A stretch of DNA of 64,000 nucleotides from assembly GCF_030813005.1 (NCBI RefSeq), contig NZ_JAUSTU010000013.1, positions 77,829 to 141,828 of the forward strand, written 5' to 3'. Positions 44,761 to 53,229 of the stretch are shown piece after piece. The number at the start of each line of letters is the position of its first letter. Positions within the stretch are counted from its first letter, which is position 1. The position numbers and the translations under genes were made by a program. Under the pieces are notes generated by a model that made no database searches, was not told where the DNA came from, and saw only the letters and a program-made list of their open reading frames with translations. This DNA comes from Robertmurraya andreesenii. Lineage in GTDB: Bacteria > Bacillota > Bacilli > Bacillales > Cytobacillaceae.

Positions 44761-45480
44761 TTATAGAGACTCATATTCTGTAAGACTTTTGATTTCCTCT
44801 GCGGTTAATTCTCGATATTCTCCAAGCTCAAGGGATTCATCTAACTCAAGAGGCCCCATTGATAGTCTCTTTAAATAAACTACTCTCTTCCCGACCGCTT
44901 CAAACATCCTCTTTACTTGGTGGAATTTCCCTTCTGTAATCGTCAATTCAATATCGGAATGGATGCCTGATTTTAGGATTTTTAGCTCTCCAGGCTTCGT
45001 TTCATATCCATCATCTAAGGTAACGCCTTGTTTAAAAGCCTTTACATCTTCCTCCGTTACCTCCTGATCAATCACGGCAAAGTAGGTTTTTGGTACATGC
45101 TTTTTGGGAGAAAGCAGGCGGTGGGCCAGCTGTCCATCATTGGTCAAGAGAAGCAGCCCTTCTGTATCCTTATCCAATCTTCCAACGGGAAAAGGAGAAT
45201 AAACTGCATCCTCCATTTCTAGGAGATCAACCACAGTTTTATCATAGTTGTCCTCGGTGGCAGATATGACCCCTGGCGGCTTATTCATCATCAAGTAAAT
45301 AAACTCCTTGTATTCAATCACCTCACCATGTAAGGTAACTGTGTCTTTTTCTGGATCCACATGCTGTTTGGCATCCTTCACCATCATGTCATTTATTTTA
45401 ACAGCGCCATCCTTTAACAGCTTCTTAACCTCTTTTCGACTGCCAAAGCCTAGGTTGGCAAGCATTTTATCAATTCTCAT
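44761..45480 (-). CDS. RsuA-family pseudouridine synthase
   Basis: A 239-residue protein. Residues 1-60 are an S4 RNA-binding domain (MRIDKMLANLGFGSRKEVKKLL). The catalytic domain has GRLDKDTEGLLLLTNDG, in which the Asp after GRL is the catalytic residue. Overall length and S4 domain match RsuA (16S Psi516) better than RluB, and B. subtilis names the syntenic gene ytzG/ytzF-type; the target nucleotide is inferred. GGAGG precedes the ATG. Confidence 0.9.
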   Translation of the reverse strand: MRIDKMLANLGFGSRKEVKKLLKDGAVKINDMMVKDAKQHVDPEKDTVTLHGEVIEYKEFIYLMMNKPPGVISATEDNYDKTVVDLLEMEDAVYSPFPVGRLDKDTEGLLLLTNDGQLAHRLLSPKKHVPKTYFAVIDQEVTEEDVKAFKQGVTLDDGYETKPGELKILKSGIHSDIELTITEGKFHQVKRMFEAVGKRVVYLKRLSMGPLELDESLELGEYRELTAEEIKSLTEYESL

Positions 45481-45690
45481 CTTTATCCTCCATTCTCCTT
45501 CTTAACGTAATGGCCGGTATAGGACCATTACAATCGCAACAAACGTTATGAAGCAGCCTTCTTAAATGGGCATTAGCCCTTACACTCCATCAAACTCATC
45601 ATAGACTGATATCACGGCTATACGCTTGTAGCCCTTCACAGGAAATCGCTATTCTAATCACCACATTTTTCTCTCAAGGAGGTGAATGGC

Positions 45691-45906
45691 ATGTATTATT
45701 ATCGACAACAAGGTCAGGGTCAAGGACAAGGTCAAAGCCACTTTTTTCCAGGAGTTCCTGGTTTTCCTGGTGGTGGAGCAAATGTGAACCAGCGCCTAGA
45801 TAGATTAGAGCGTCAAGTAGATAGACTCGATCGTGAGGTAGACCGTTTAAACAGAAGGCTAAATCGAATCGAACGACGCCTTGGCATAACGGGTAGTAAC
45901 TTCTAA
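45691..45906 (+). CDS. Small Gln/Gly-rich coiled-coil protein
   Basis: A 71-residue protein. The ATG at 45691 is chosen because AAGGAGGTG ends 6 nt before it; an in-frame GTG at 45682 overlaps this site. The N-terminus is Tyr/Gln/Gly-rich (GQGQGQGQ, then FPGVPGFPGG), followed by a clear heptad coil (RLDRLERQVDRLDREVDRL and onward). Composition recalls spore-coat or spore-surface proteins, but no family is recognised. It has its own strong ribosome site, and repeat C follows it. Confidence 0.75.
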   Translation: MYYYRQQGQGQGQGQSHFFPGVPGFPGGGANVNQRLDRLERQVDRLDREVDRLNRRLNRIERRLGITGSNF

Positions 45907-45939
45907 GGGTATACATGAAAGAAATTCCATCAATTTTCT

Positions 45940-46053
45940 GGCTCTATTAATGAACCGCCTTATACGTGTACGTTCACTAAGTTATTCGTACCGAATAAAA
46001 CCCGTTCACGCACACGTATAAGGCTAAAATCGACAGTGTCTATTAACACAGCC
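45940..46053. repeat. Nested-hairpin intergenic repeat, copy C
   Basis: Core nearly identical to copy A: outer 13-bp stem (45957-45969 with 46012-46024), inner TTATTCG/CGAATAA and the AACCCGTTCACG loop. The left flank is shorter than in copies B and D, as if about 15 bp were deleted. Ends GGCTCTATTAAT and TATTAACACAGCC are inverted. It lies between the coiled-coil gene and ytgP (convergent). Confidence 0.85.
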
Positions 46054-46057
46054 TCTA

Positions 46058-46092
46058 AAAAATAGGTCTCCGCTTGTTGCGGGGACCTGTTT
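46058..46092 (-). terminator. Terminator of ytgP
   Basis: Minus-strand stem AGGTC-CCGC with GCGG-GACCT, then ATTTTTT. Confidence 0.8.
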
Positions 46093-46100
46093 CATGAAGG

Positions 46101-47720
46101 CTAGCCCTTTAAATGAAATTTTTCTTTTAGTTTGTCCACACGGTTTCCAAATAAGAAATTTATTAGCTTTGATTTCAGTCCAAGATAGAAATATAAGCCT
46201 GCCCCAATCACTCCACAAATAATAACCAGTACAAGAGCCTGCCATTTGGATTCTGGAGACAAAAACATCGTTAGCAGCCAATAAGCGATTTTCGTGGCCC
46301 CATACATGATGCCCGTAAAGATAATAATTAACATCCCTCTCCGTACAACAAGTCTGAACCGATATTTGGAAAAATGCTTGATTGCAATAAGATTGATTAA
46401 GATGGCGGCTGCGTAACCGAGAACAGTCGCCAATATCGCACCCTTCGTTTCCATCATCTTAATGAGCGGAATATTTAAACTTAGCTTAATAAGGATCCCC
46501 ACTAACAAGCTCAAAATATTGAATTTCTGCGCATCAACCCCTTGCAAGATGGCGGCCGTTACGGCATAAAGTGCGAATAATATCGCAACTGGTGCATACA
46601 CTTGCAATACTTCTGTACCCATCGGATCATGCTTATAAAAAACATTATAAATAGGTTCCGCTAACAGCGATAGACCGACCGCCGCAGGTAAAGTTAAATA
46701 CATGAGAACCTGGAATGTTTGATTTAATTGATGATTTAAGCCCTTTTGATCACCCTCTGTAAATGATTTCGTCACCGCTGGCACTAATGTTAGTGAAAAG
46801 GCTGTAGCCAGGGATACTGGAATGATGACGAGCTTTTGTGATTGGAAATTCAAGATCGAGAACATGTGCTCCGCCAATTTTCCATCCACACCGATCGAAA
46901 CCATTGTACGGTTAAAGGTCAATTGATCAATGAATTGAAACAATGGGTTGGAAATTCCCACAAGAACAAATGGAATCGAATAAAGCAGGATTTCCTTATA
47001 AATTTCCTTGACGGAGACATCGACCGTACCTTTGTCCTGTAGCAATAATTCATCTAAATGAGGCTTTCGTTTGTACCAGTACCAAAATAGAACGACAAGA
47101 CCGCCAAGTCCACCGATAAATGCCGCAAAAACGGAGAAGCTCACTGCTGTTACCAAGCTTCCCTTCATGACCTTCAATACAACAAAGGCTCCTGCTAGAA
47201 CAAAAACAATTCGCACGATCTGTTCTACAACTTGTGAGACAGCCGTTGGACCCATTGATTGATGTCCTTGGAAAAATCCCCTGATTATAGACATGAACGG
47301 GACTATTATTAGCGCGAAGCTCACAGCCCTAATAACCGTTGTCACATCCTCAGGACTTGAAAGATGATCTTTTTCAGAAATAACCATCGTTGCTAAATTC
47401 GGAGCTGAAACATAAAGGACAAGAAACGATAGAATTCCTGTGATCGCCATCAAGAAAAGACCCGTTTTGAACAGCTTTCTTCCAACTGCATATTCTTCTA
47501 TCGCGTTATATTTAGAGACAAATTTGGATACGGAAGCAGGAATTCCTGCTGTTGCAATACTAATGAAAATCGTATATGGTACATAGGCATAATTGTATAA
47601 TGCTGTACCATCTTCTTTAACTAAAGCAAAAAACGGAATGACATAGAACAATCCTAAGAATTTAGAAATAAATGTACCAAGGGTCAAAATAAATGTACCC
47701 CTAATAAGCTTTGATGACAT
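46101..47720 (-). CDS. ytgP: YtgP, MATE/MOP-superfamily lipid II flippase candidate
   Basis: A 539-residue membrane protein with about 14 helices, of the MVF/SpoVB polysaccharide-transport branch. B. subtilis YtgP is a MurJ homologue that can support lipid II export, partly redundant with Amj. The N-terminus RGTFILTLGTFISKFLGLFY is typical of the family. It acts in the cytoplasmic membrane in wall synthesis. The gene is monocistronic and divergent from ytfP. Confidence 0.92.
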   Translation of the reverse strand: MSSKLIRGTFILTLGTFISKFLGLFYVIPFFALVKEDGTALYNYAYVPYTIFISIATAGIPASVSKFVSKYNAIEEYAVGRKLFKTGLFLMAITGILSFLVLYVSAPNLATMVISEKDHLSSPEDVTTVIRAVSFALIIVPFMSIIRGFFQGHQSMGPTAVSQVVEQIVRIVFVLAGAFVVLKVMKGSLVTAVSFSVFAAFIGGLGGLVVLFWYWYKRKPHLDELLLQDKGTVDVSVKEIYKEILLYSIPFVLVGISNPLFQFIDQLTFNRTMVSIGVDGKLAEHMFSILNFQSQKLVIIPVSLATAFSLTLVPAVTKSFTEGDQKGLNHQLNQTFQVLMYLTLPAAVGLSLLAEPIYNVFYKHDPMGTEVLQVYAPVAILFALYAVTAAILQGVDAQKFNILSLLVGILIKLSLNIPLIKMMETKGAILATVLGYAAAILINLIAIKHFSKYRFRLVVRRGMLIIIFTGIMYGATKIAYWLLTMFLSPESKWQALVLVIICGVIGAGLYFYLGLKSKLINFLFGNRVDKLKEKFHLKG

Positions 47721-47881
47721 AACCTAACATCCTATCCATCCTAATTTAAGTACTACAGAAATAACTAGGTACAGTTTACACTTCTTTGATAACAAGTTCT
47801 ACTTTTTTCCTATGTATTCTTTCCAATAATATATCCCAATGCTTATAATATACAGAAGAAGTTTCAGAAGGAGAAAGAAAT

Positions 47882-49159
47882 ATGAAGTATGATGTAATCA
47901 TAATCGGCGGAGGTCCCTCTGGTTTGATGGCTGGGATCGCGGCCGGTGAACAAGGAGCGAAGGTGCTCCTAATTGATAAAGGGGACAAGCTTGGAAGAAA
48001 GCTAGCCATTTCAGGTGGCGGGCGCTGCAATGTCACAAACCGCCTCCCTGTTGACGAATTTATTAAGCATATCCCTGGTAATGGGCGTTTTCTATACAGT
48101 GCCTTTTCGATTTTTAATAATGAAGATATTATCACCTTTTTTGAGAATCTTGGAATCCAGCTGAAGGAAGAGGATCACGGGCGAATGTTCCCGGTGTCCA
48201 ATAAAGCTCAGTCTGTCGTTGACGCTATGTTGAATCGGTTAAAGGAATTAAAGGTCGAAGTGCAGACTAATTCTCCTGTTCAGGATATCATTTATCAAGA
48301 CAACCAGGTGGTCTCTGTTCTGTTAAAAAATGGTGCTAGCTATGATGGAAAATCCATTGTCATAGCCGTTGGTGGAAAATCCGTTCCTCATACAGGGTCC
48401 ACTGGTGATGGCTATGCTTGGGCAGAGAAGGCCGGACATACAATTACAGAGTTGTATCCAACGGAAGTGCCGCTCACTTCCATCGAACCCTTTATACGAG
48501 AAAAAACTTTACAAGGCCTATCACTTAGGGACATTGCTCTCAGTGTGTTAAATCCAAAGGGAAAGCCCATTATCACCCATCAAATGGACATGCTCTTTAC
48601 CCATATTGGAATAAGTGGTCCCGCCGTGCTCCGATGCAGTCAATTTGTCGTCAAAGCGATGAAAAAATGGAAGCTATCTGAAGTAACGATGAGTCTAGAT
48701 GCCCTTCCGGAGAAAAATGAAGAGGAGCTATTTCAGGAATTATATGCTCTTCTGAAGGCAGAGCCGAAAAAAAGTATCAAGAATGTGTGGAAAGGCATTC
48801 TTCCTGAAAGATACCTATTATTTTTGCTTGAAGCTAATGGGATTGATGCTGCCACACAAGGTGCAAATCTCTCTGTGGAAAAAATTCGAGCTTTTGCCCA
48901 TAGCTGTAAGCATTTTGAGATTAAAGTCAATGGCACCTTGCCGCTAGAGAAAGCTTTTGTCACAGGCGGAGGTGTCTCCGTCAAAGAGGTTGAACCACAG
49001 ACACTTGCCTCAAAAAAAATGAGTGGTTTATATTTTTGCGGAGAAATTCTAGATATTCACGGCTATACGGGAGGCTATAATATCACGTCAGCCCTCGTAA
49101 CCGGAAGGCTTGCTGGAACGAATGCCGCTGAATATGCGCTTCAGAAAAAGGGAGTGTAA
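47882..49159 (+). CDS. ytfP: YtfP, HI0933-family FAD oxidoreductase
   Basis: A 425-residue flavoprotein. The dinucleotide loop IIGGGPSGLMAGIAAG is at residue 6, GRKLAISGGGRCNVTN at about 38 is the HI0933 family hallmark, and the C-terminal GEILDIHGYTGGYNI completes the FAD site. The reaction is unknown. GAAGGAG precedes the ATG. It is monocistronic; the region after it holds a tandem repeat, not a gene. Confidence 0.9.
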   Translation: MKYDVIIIGGGPSGLMAGIAAGEQGAKVLLIDKGDKLGRKLAISGGGRCNVTNRLPVDEFIKHIPGNGRFLYSAFSIFNNEDIITFFENLGIQLKEEDHGRMFPVSNKAQSVVDAMLNRLKELKVEVQTNSPVQDIIYQDNQVVSVLLKNGASYDGKSIVIAVGGKSVPHTGSTGDGYAWAEKAGHTITELYPTEVPLTSIEPFIREKTLQGLSLRDIALSVLNPKGKPIITHQMDMLFTHIGISGPAVLRCSQFVVKAMKKWKLSEVTMSLDALPEKNEEELFQELYALLKAEPKKSIKNVWKGILPERYLLFLLEANGIDAATQGANLSVEKIRAFAHSCKHFEIKVNGTLPLEKAFVTGGGVSVKEVEPQTLASKKMSGLYFCGEILDIHGYTGGYNITSALVTGRLAGTNAAEYALQKKGV

Positions 49160-49179
49160 TAAAAATCAAAGATTCCCTA

Positions 49180-49420
49180 TACGGGGTTCCTTAGATGAAG
49201 ACCCTTTTTCTCAGTTTCTGGCGAAGTTTGGGGCTTCATCCCCTTGATGAAGGCCTTTTCTCTCGGCTTCTGGCATAGTTTGGGGCTTCATCCCCTTGAT
49301 GAAGGCCCTTTTTCGGGGGTTCCTGCCATATTTGGGTCTTCATCCTCTCGATGAAGACCTTTTTTCTCGATTTCCTATCAAATATGGGTCTTCATGGGCG
49401 GGATCTATCGCTAGAAACAT
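49180..49420. repeat. Tandem repeat, about four units of 52 bp with compensated hairpins
   Basis: The GATGAAG anchors lie at 49194, 49246, 49298 and 49350, an exact 52-bp period, with a decayed unit after them. Each unit contains a hairpin: GGCTTCAT with ATGAAGGCC in the middle units, GGTCTTCAT with ATGAAGACC in the last. The change on one arm is matched on the other. Between hairpins the sequence reads TTTTCTC, then GGCTTCTGGCATAGTTTGG with variation. Non-coding (stops in all frames, period not divisible by three). It fills the gap between ytfP and cse60. Confidence 0.88.
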
Positions 49421-49437
49421 AGAAATTGCTAGAAATT

Positions 49438-49626
49438 TCATTTTCGGTATATAATCATTGCCGAAAAACAATAAATTTGCTCTTTCTCCCCTTCATCCTC
49501 TGGAAGTGCGGCAATATTGTATTTAATGTCGAGGAGTTTTTTCTCATCAAGTCGTTCCAGAAAACGATTCATTTCGTTTTCCAAATCCTTCTCATGTTCC
49601 TGATCAAATAATTTGACCTGAATCAT
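49438..49626 (-). CDS. cse60: Cse60-like sporulation protein
   Basis: A 62-residue acidic protein beginning MIQVKLFDQEHEKDLENEMN, which I recognise as the B. subtilis Cse60 (YteV) family, a small SigE-controlled sporulation protein. The ribosome site TTAGGAGGG is strong. Function unknown. No SigE promoter was assigned. Confidence 0.8.
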   Translation of the reverse strand: MIQVKLFDQEHEKDLENEMNRFLERLDEKKLLDIKYNIAALPEDEGEKEQIYCFSAMIIYRK

Positions 49627-49705
49627 TTTGATTCCCTCCTAATCTTTTTAATAGCATTGACAGAGTTTGAATATTTTAAAACTTCAGTTAAATATTATCG
49701 GTTTC

Positions 49706-49734
49706 TTTACTATTAAGATGAGACTTCTTATAAT
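49706..49734 (+). promoter_or_regulatory. Promoter of the MNT-type nucleotidyltransferase gene
   Basis: TTTACT (49706-49711) and TATAAT (49729-49734), spacer 17 bp. Transcription would start near 49741, downstream of the ATG at 49733, which supports the TTG start at 49760. Confidence 0.65.
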
Positions 49735-49759
49735 GAGGATAAGAGATGAGGTGGTTAGA

Positions 49760-50161
49760 TTGAACGAGCGATGGCGAGATCTGATTAAAAAAGATTTTAT
49801 TGAAGAAGTAAAAGCTGTTTTTGTCCTTATATTCGGCTCCTATGCAAAAGGAAACGTAAGAGATGAAAGTGATCTTGACATAGCCTATTATGCGGATAAG
49901 AAGCTTTCCCCCTATGAACGATTCATATATGCCCAAAAACTTGCTGACACCCTTGGTATGGAAATAGACTTAGTTGATATTCGCGAAGTCGATACGGTAT
50001 TTGCTGCGCAGATTTTTTCTACTGGGGAGGTTATTTATTGCAGGGATGAGTCTATCTTTAACCGCGAACGCATGAAGGCGTTATCCATGTATGCCCACCT
50101 AAATGAACAGCGTGCGGAAATTCTTCAAGGAATTATGAAAAGAGGAAGTATTTATGAATAA
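49760..50161 (+). CDS. MNT-type nucleotidyltransferase antitoxin of a HEPN/MNT pair
   Basis: A 133-residue minimal nucleotidyltransferase. The signature GSYAKGNVRDESDLDIAYY gives G-S-x(n)-D-x-D. In HEPN/MNT modules this enzyme neutralises the HEPN RNase by adding AMP residues to it. I chose TTG 49760 (GAGGTGG 6 nt upstream, downstream of the predicted transcript start) over earlier in-frame starts. It overlaps by 8 nt the start of a HEPN toxin gene that is broken after 26 codons, so the antitoxin now appears orphaned. Confidence 0.88.
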   Translation: MNERWRDLIKKDFIEEVKAVFVLIFGSYAKGNVRDESDLDIAYYADKKLSPYERFIYAQKLADTLGMEIDLVDIREVDTVFAAQIFSTGEVIYCRDESIFNRERMKALSMYAHLNEQRAEILQGIMKRGSIYE

Positions 50162-50234
50162 TGATGTCATTTTCAATAAAATTGCAACGATAGAACGCTG
50201 TATTGCCCGAATAGAGCAAGAGCAACCCCACTAG
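50154..50234 (+). pseudogene. Truncated HEPN toxin (HepT-like) remnant
   Basis: ATG at 50154 overlaps the end of the MNT gene, as is usual in these operons. The 26 codons (MNNDVIFNKIATIERCIARI, then EQEQPH) match the first helix of HepT-type HEPN proteins, which are normally about 140 residues. A TAG at 50232-50234 follows and the rest, including the catalytic R-x4-6-H motif, is absent. A deletion that joined the first helix to downstream sequence would explain this. Confidence 0.75.
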
Positions 50235-50257
50235 TTCAGCGGATTGCTCTTTTTTGT
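50216..50257 (+). terminator. Terminator after the HEPN/MNT remnant
   Basis: Stem AAGAGCAA with TTGCTCTT and an 18-nt loop, then TTTTTTG; the stem overlaps the broken toxin frame. It is convergent with ytwF. Confidence 0.65.
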
Positions 50258-50259
50258 CC

Positions 50260-50568
50260 TTATAATACAATTTCGCCCTTCCATTCGAGCATGCCGCCGA
50301 TCATGTTTCTAACCTTATAGCCTTGCTCCTGCATGTAGTAGCAAACATTTTCACTACGTCTGCTTGAACGGCAAATGAAAATGTATTCCTTGTCTTTATC
50401 AAATTCGTTGAGACGTTCAGGGATTTCTCCCATTCGGATATGCTTGGCCCCAGGGATCATACCTTGTGCCACTTCCTCATCCTCACGCACATCGACAAGG
50501 TTAAGCTCCTCTTCATTTTCAATCTTCTTTTCCAGCTCTTCAGGTGTAATTATCTTAATTTGCTCCAT
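50260..50568 (-). CDS. ytwF: YtwF, single-domain rhodanese-like protein
   Basis: A 102-residue rhodanese domain. The active-site loop is CRSSRRSENV with Cys as the sulfur carrier, preceded by NLVDVREDEE, the usual N-terminal mark. I chose ATG 50568 because GAGGTG precedes it with good spacing; an in-frame GTG at 50580 overlaps that site. It may deliver sulfur from thiosulfate or a persulfide donor. It lies between leuS and the toxin-antitoxin remnant. Confidence 0.9.
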   Translation of the reverse strand: MEQIKIITPEELEKKIENEEELNLVDVREDEEVAQGMIPGAKHIRMGEIPERLNEFDKDKEYIFICRSSRRSENVCYYMQEQGYKVRNMIGGMLEWKGEIVL

Positions 50569-50621
50569 AAATTCCAACACCTCATTTTATCACTTTGCAA
50601 ATAGTACTTTTATTTTAACAT

Positions 50622-50660
50622 AAAAACACACAAGACCTAGCATGTTAGGCCTTGTGAGTT
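50622..50660 (-). terminator. Terminator of leuS
   Basis: Minus-strand stem ACTCACAAG-CCTA with TAGG-CTTGTG-GT, then TTTTT. Confidence 0.75.
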
Positions 50661-50668
50661 TATCACTT

Positions 50669-53083
50669 TTAGTTTGCCACAATATTAACGAGTTTTCCTG
50701 GGACGGCAATCACTTTGCGAATCGTCTTGCCATCAATCTGCTCTTGAATCTTCACATCACCCATTGCAATTTCTTCCAATGCTTCTCGGTTTGCATCAGC
50801 TGGTACCAAAAGCTTGGCTTTAACCTTGCCGTTAATTTGGACAACAATTTCAACCTCATCATCGACAAGCTTTGCCTCATCATAAGCAGGCCAAGCCTCA
50901 TAGGAAATCGTTTCTGTGTGACCAAGCTTTTCCCAAAGCTCCTCGGAAATATGAGGGGCAATTGGAGCAAGTAGCTTCACGAATCCCTCCACATATCTTT
51001 TCGGTAATACCTCAGCCTTATAAGCATCATTGATAAATACCATAAGCTGTGAAATGGCTGTATTGAAGCGTAAGCCTTCAAAGTCCTCGGTCACTTTTTT
51101 AACCGTTTGGTGATACACCTTTTCTAACCCGGTATCCTCTCTGTCCTGAATCTTAGGATTTAATGAACCATCCTCTTCAATAAACAAACGCCAAATGCGG
51201 TCAAGGAAGCGACGAGAACCATCTAAACCATTAGTAGACCACGCAATCGAAGCATCCAATGGGCCCATGAACATTTCGTACAGACGAAGTGTATCAGCAC
51301 CGTGGCTCTCAATGATATCATCTGGATTGACGACATTCCCTTTTGATTTACTCATTTTTTCATTGCCTTCACCAAGAATCATCCCTTGGTTGAATAGCTT
51401 TTGGAATGGCTCCTTAGTAGTGACTACCCCGATATCATAGAGGAATTTATGCCAGAATCGTGCATATAGTAGGTGAAGGACCGCATGCTCTGCTCCACCG
51501 ATATAGATATCCACTGGCAACCACTGTGCTAATTTTTCCTTATCCGCTAGCGCTTGATCGTTCTTCGGATCTATATAACGTAAGTAGTACCAACAGCTGC
51601 CTGCCCATTGTGGCATGGTATTCGTTTCTCTGCGGCCTTTTTTGCCTGTTACTGGATCAACAACATTAACCCAGTCCTCAATGTTGGCAAGCGGTGATTC
51701 ACCCGTTCCAGATGGCTTAATTTCCGTTGTTACCGGAAGCTTTAACGGAAGCTCTTCCTCTGGAACCGCAGTCATCGTGCCATCTTCCCAATGAATAATT
51801 GGGATTGGCTCACCCCAATAGCGTTGGCGGCTAAATAACCAATCGCGAAGTCTGTAGGTTATTTTTTTCGTACCAATGCCCTTATCTTCAAGCCAAGCGA
51901 TCATTTTTTGGATCGCCTTTTCTTTGTTTAAGCCGTTAAGGAAATCAGAGTTGACATGCTCACCATCACCTGTATAGGCTTCCTTTGAAACGTCCCCGCC
52001 GGCAACAACCTCACGAATTGGCAAGTCAAATTTCACCGCAAACTCATGGTCACGTTCATCATGTCCTGGAACGGCCATAATGGCGCCAGTTCCGTAGCTA
52101 ACAAGGACATAATCGGCTATCCAAATCGGCATCTTCTCGTTGTTCGCAGGGTTGATCGCATAGGCACCTGTAAATACGCCTGTTTTTTCCTTCGCTAAGT
52201 CCGTTCTCTCTAAATCACTTTTTGTTTTTATCTGATCTAAGTAAGCTTTGACTGCTCCCTCTTGTTCAGCGGTCGTTATTTTCTTCACTAGCGCATGCTC
52301 AGGTGCTAAGACCGCATAAGTCGCTCCGAATAATGTATCAGGACGAGTAGTGAAAACCGTGAATGTTTCATCATGACCATCAATTTGGAAGGTCACCTCA
52401 GCCCCTTCTGAGCGACCGATCCAATTGCGCTGCATTTCCTTTAAGCTCTCAGGCCAATCAAGCTCCTCTAGGTCCTCAAGCAAGCGGTCTGCATAAGCGG
52501 TAATTTTTAACATCCATTGCTTCATTGGACGTCTCTCGACTGGATGGCCTCCGCGTTCGCTTTTTCCATCAATAACTTCTTCATTGGCAAGTACTGTTCC
52601 AAGAGCCGGACACCAGTTCACAGCCACCTCATCAATATAGGCAAGCCCTTTTTCATACAATTTCAAAAAGATCCATTGCGTCCACTTGTAGTAATCTGGG
52701 TCTGTCGTATTGACTTCCCGATCCCAATCATAGGAAAAGCCTAAGGACTTAATTTGTCGTTTGAACGTTTGAATATTATGCGCCGTGAATTCCGCTGGAT
52801 CATTTCCCGTATCCAATGCATATTGCTCAGCTGGAAGTCCAAACGCATCCCACCCCATTGGATGTAGAACATTGTAGCCTTGCGCTCGCTTCATTCTTGA
52901 AAGAATATCTGTCGCCGTGTATCCTTCAGGGTGACCCACATGGAGGCCTGCTCCTGACGGATAAGGGAACATATCAAGCGCATAGAACTTTCGCTTTCCT
53001 TTATCATCCATCGTCTTGAACGTCTTATTCTCTTCCCAATAGTGCTGCCACTTCTTCTCAATTTGCTGATGATTAAAACTCAT
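50669..53083 (-). CDS. leuS: Leucyl-tRNA synthetase
   Basis: An 804-residue class I synthetase. The HIGH-type motif lies in PSGAGLHVGHPEGY near residue 45, and KMSKSKGNVV near 580. The CP1 editing domain is inserted between the Rossmann halves (threonine-rich TTRPDTLFGAT, with the editing Asp near GHDERDHEF). Length and domain order match Bacillus LeuS. It charges tRNA-Leu in the cytoplasm. Expression is controlled by the T-box leader immediately upstream. AGGAGG precedes the ATG. Confidence 0.97.
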   Translation of the reverse strand: MSFNHQQIEKKWQHYWEENKTFKTMDDKGKRKFYALDMFPYPSGAGLHVGHPEGYTATDILSRMKRAQGYNVLHPMGWDAFGLPAEQYALDTGNDPAEFTAHNIQTFKRQIKSLGFSYDWDREVNTTDPDYYKWTQWIFLKLYEKGLAYIDEVAVNWCPALGTVLANEEVIDGKSERGGHPVERRPMKQWMLKITAYADRLLEDLEELDWPESLKEMQRNWIGRSEGAEVTFQIDGHDETFTVFTTRPDTLFGATYAVLAPEHALVKKITTAEQEGAVKAYLDQIKTKSDLERTDLAKEKTGVFTGAYAINPANNEKMPIWIADYVLVSYGTGAIMAVPGHDERDHEFAVKFDLPIREVVAGGDVSKEAYTGDGEHVNSDFLNGLNKEKAIQKMIAWLEDKGIGTKKITYRLRDWLFSRQRYWGEPIPIIHWEDGTMTAVPEEELPLKLPVTTEIKPSGTGESPLANIEDWVNVVDPVTGKKGRRETNTMPQWAGSCWYYLRYIDPKNDQALADKEKLAQWLPVDIYIGGAEHAVLHLLYARFWHKFLYDIGVVTTKEPFQKLFNQGMILGEGNEKMSKSKGNVVNPDDIIESHGADTLRLYEMFMGPLDASIAWSTNGLDGSRRFLDRIWRLFIEEDGSLNPKIQDREDTGLEKVYHQTVKKVTEDFEGLRFNTAISQLMVFINDAYKAEVLPKRYVEGFVKLLAPIAPHISEELWEKLGHTETISYEAWPAYDEAKLVDDEVEIVVQINGKVKAKLLVPADANREALEEIAMGDVKIQEQIDGKTIRKVIAVPGKLVNIVAN

Positions 53084-53118
53084 CTTTCCTTCCTCCTAAA
53101 AAAATCTATGTACTTTTG

Positions 53119-53210
53119 TCGATACTTTTTCGGTACCTCTTTTTTCGGTACCTGGTACCACTCGTGGACATTTGCCTCTATTTGTACACCTGAGGTGGAC
53201 ACTTTGGAAA
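53119..53210. repeat. Palindrome-rich repeat-like segment in the leuS leader
   Basis: Contains the direct repeat TTTTTCGGTACCT (twice), the inverted pair GGTACC-T-GGTACC, and an imperfect palindrome TGTACACCTGAGGTGGACA. It lies between the T-box terminator and the leuS start codon, so it would be part of the read-through message. Origin unknown; it looks like an inserted small repeat. Confidence 0.5.
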
Positions 53211-53229
53211 TAAAATCCTTCCAAAACTA

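Noticed and set aside
49180..49420. CRISPR array or coding repeat
   Set aside because: Linkers are similar between units and every frame has stops; a 52-bp period is not coding.
49426..49611. Plus-strand open frame opposite cse60
   Set aside because: Antisense shadow of a recognised sporulation gene with no ribosome site.
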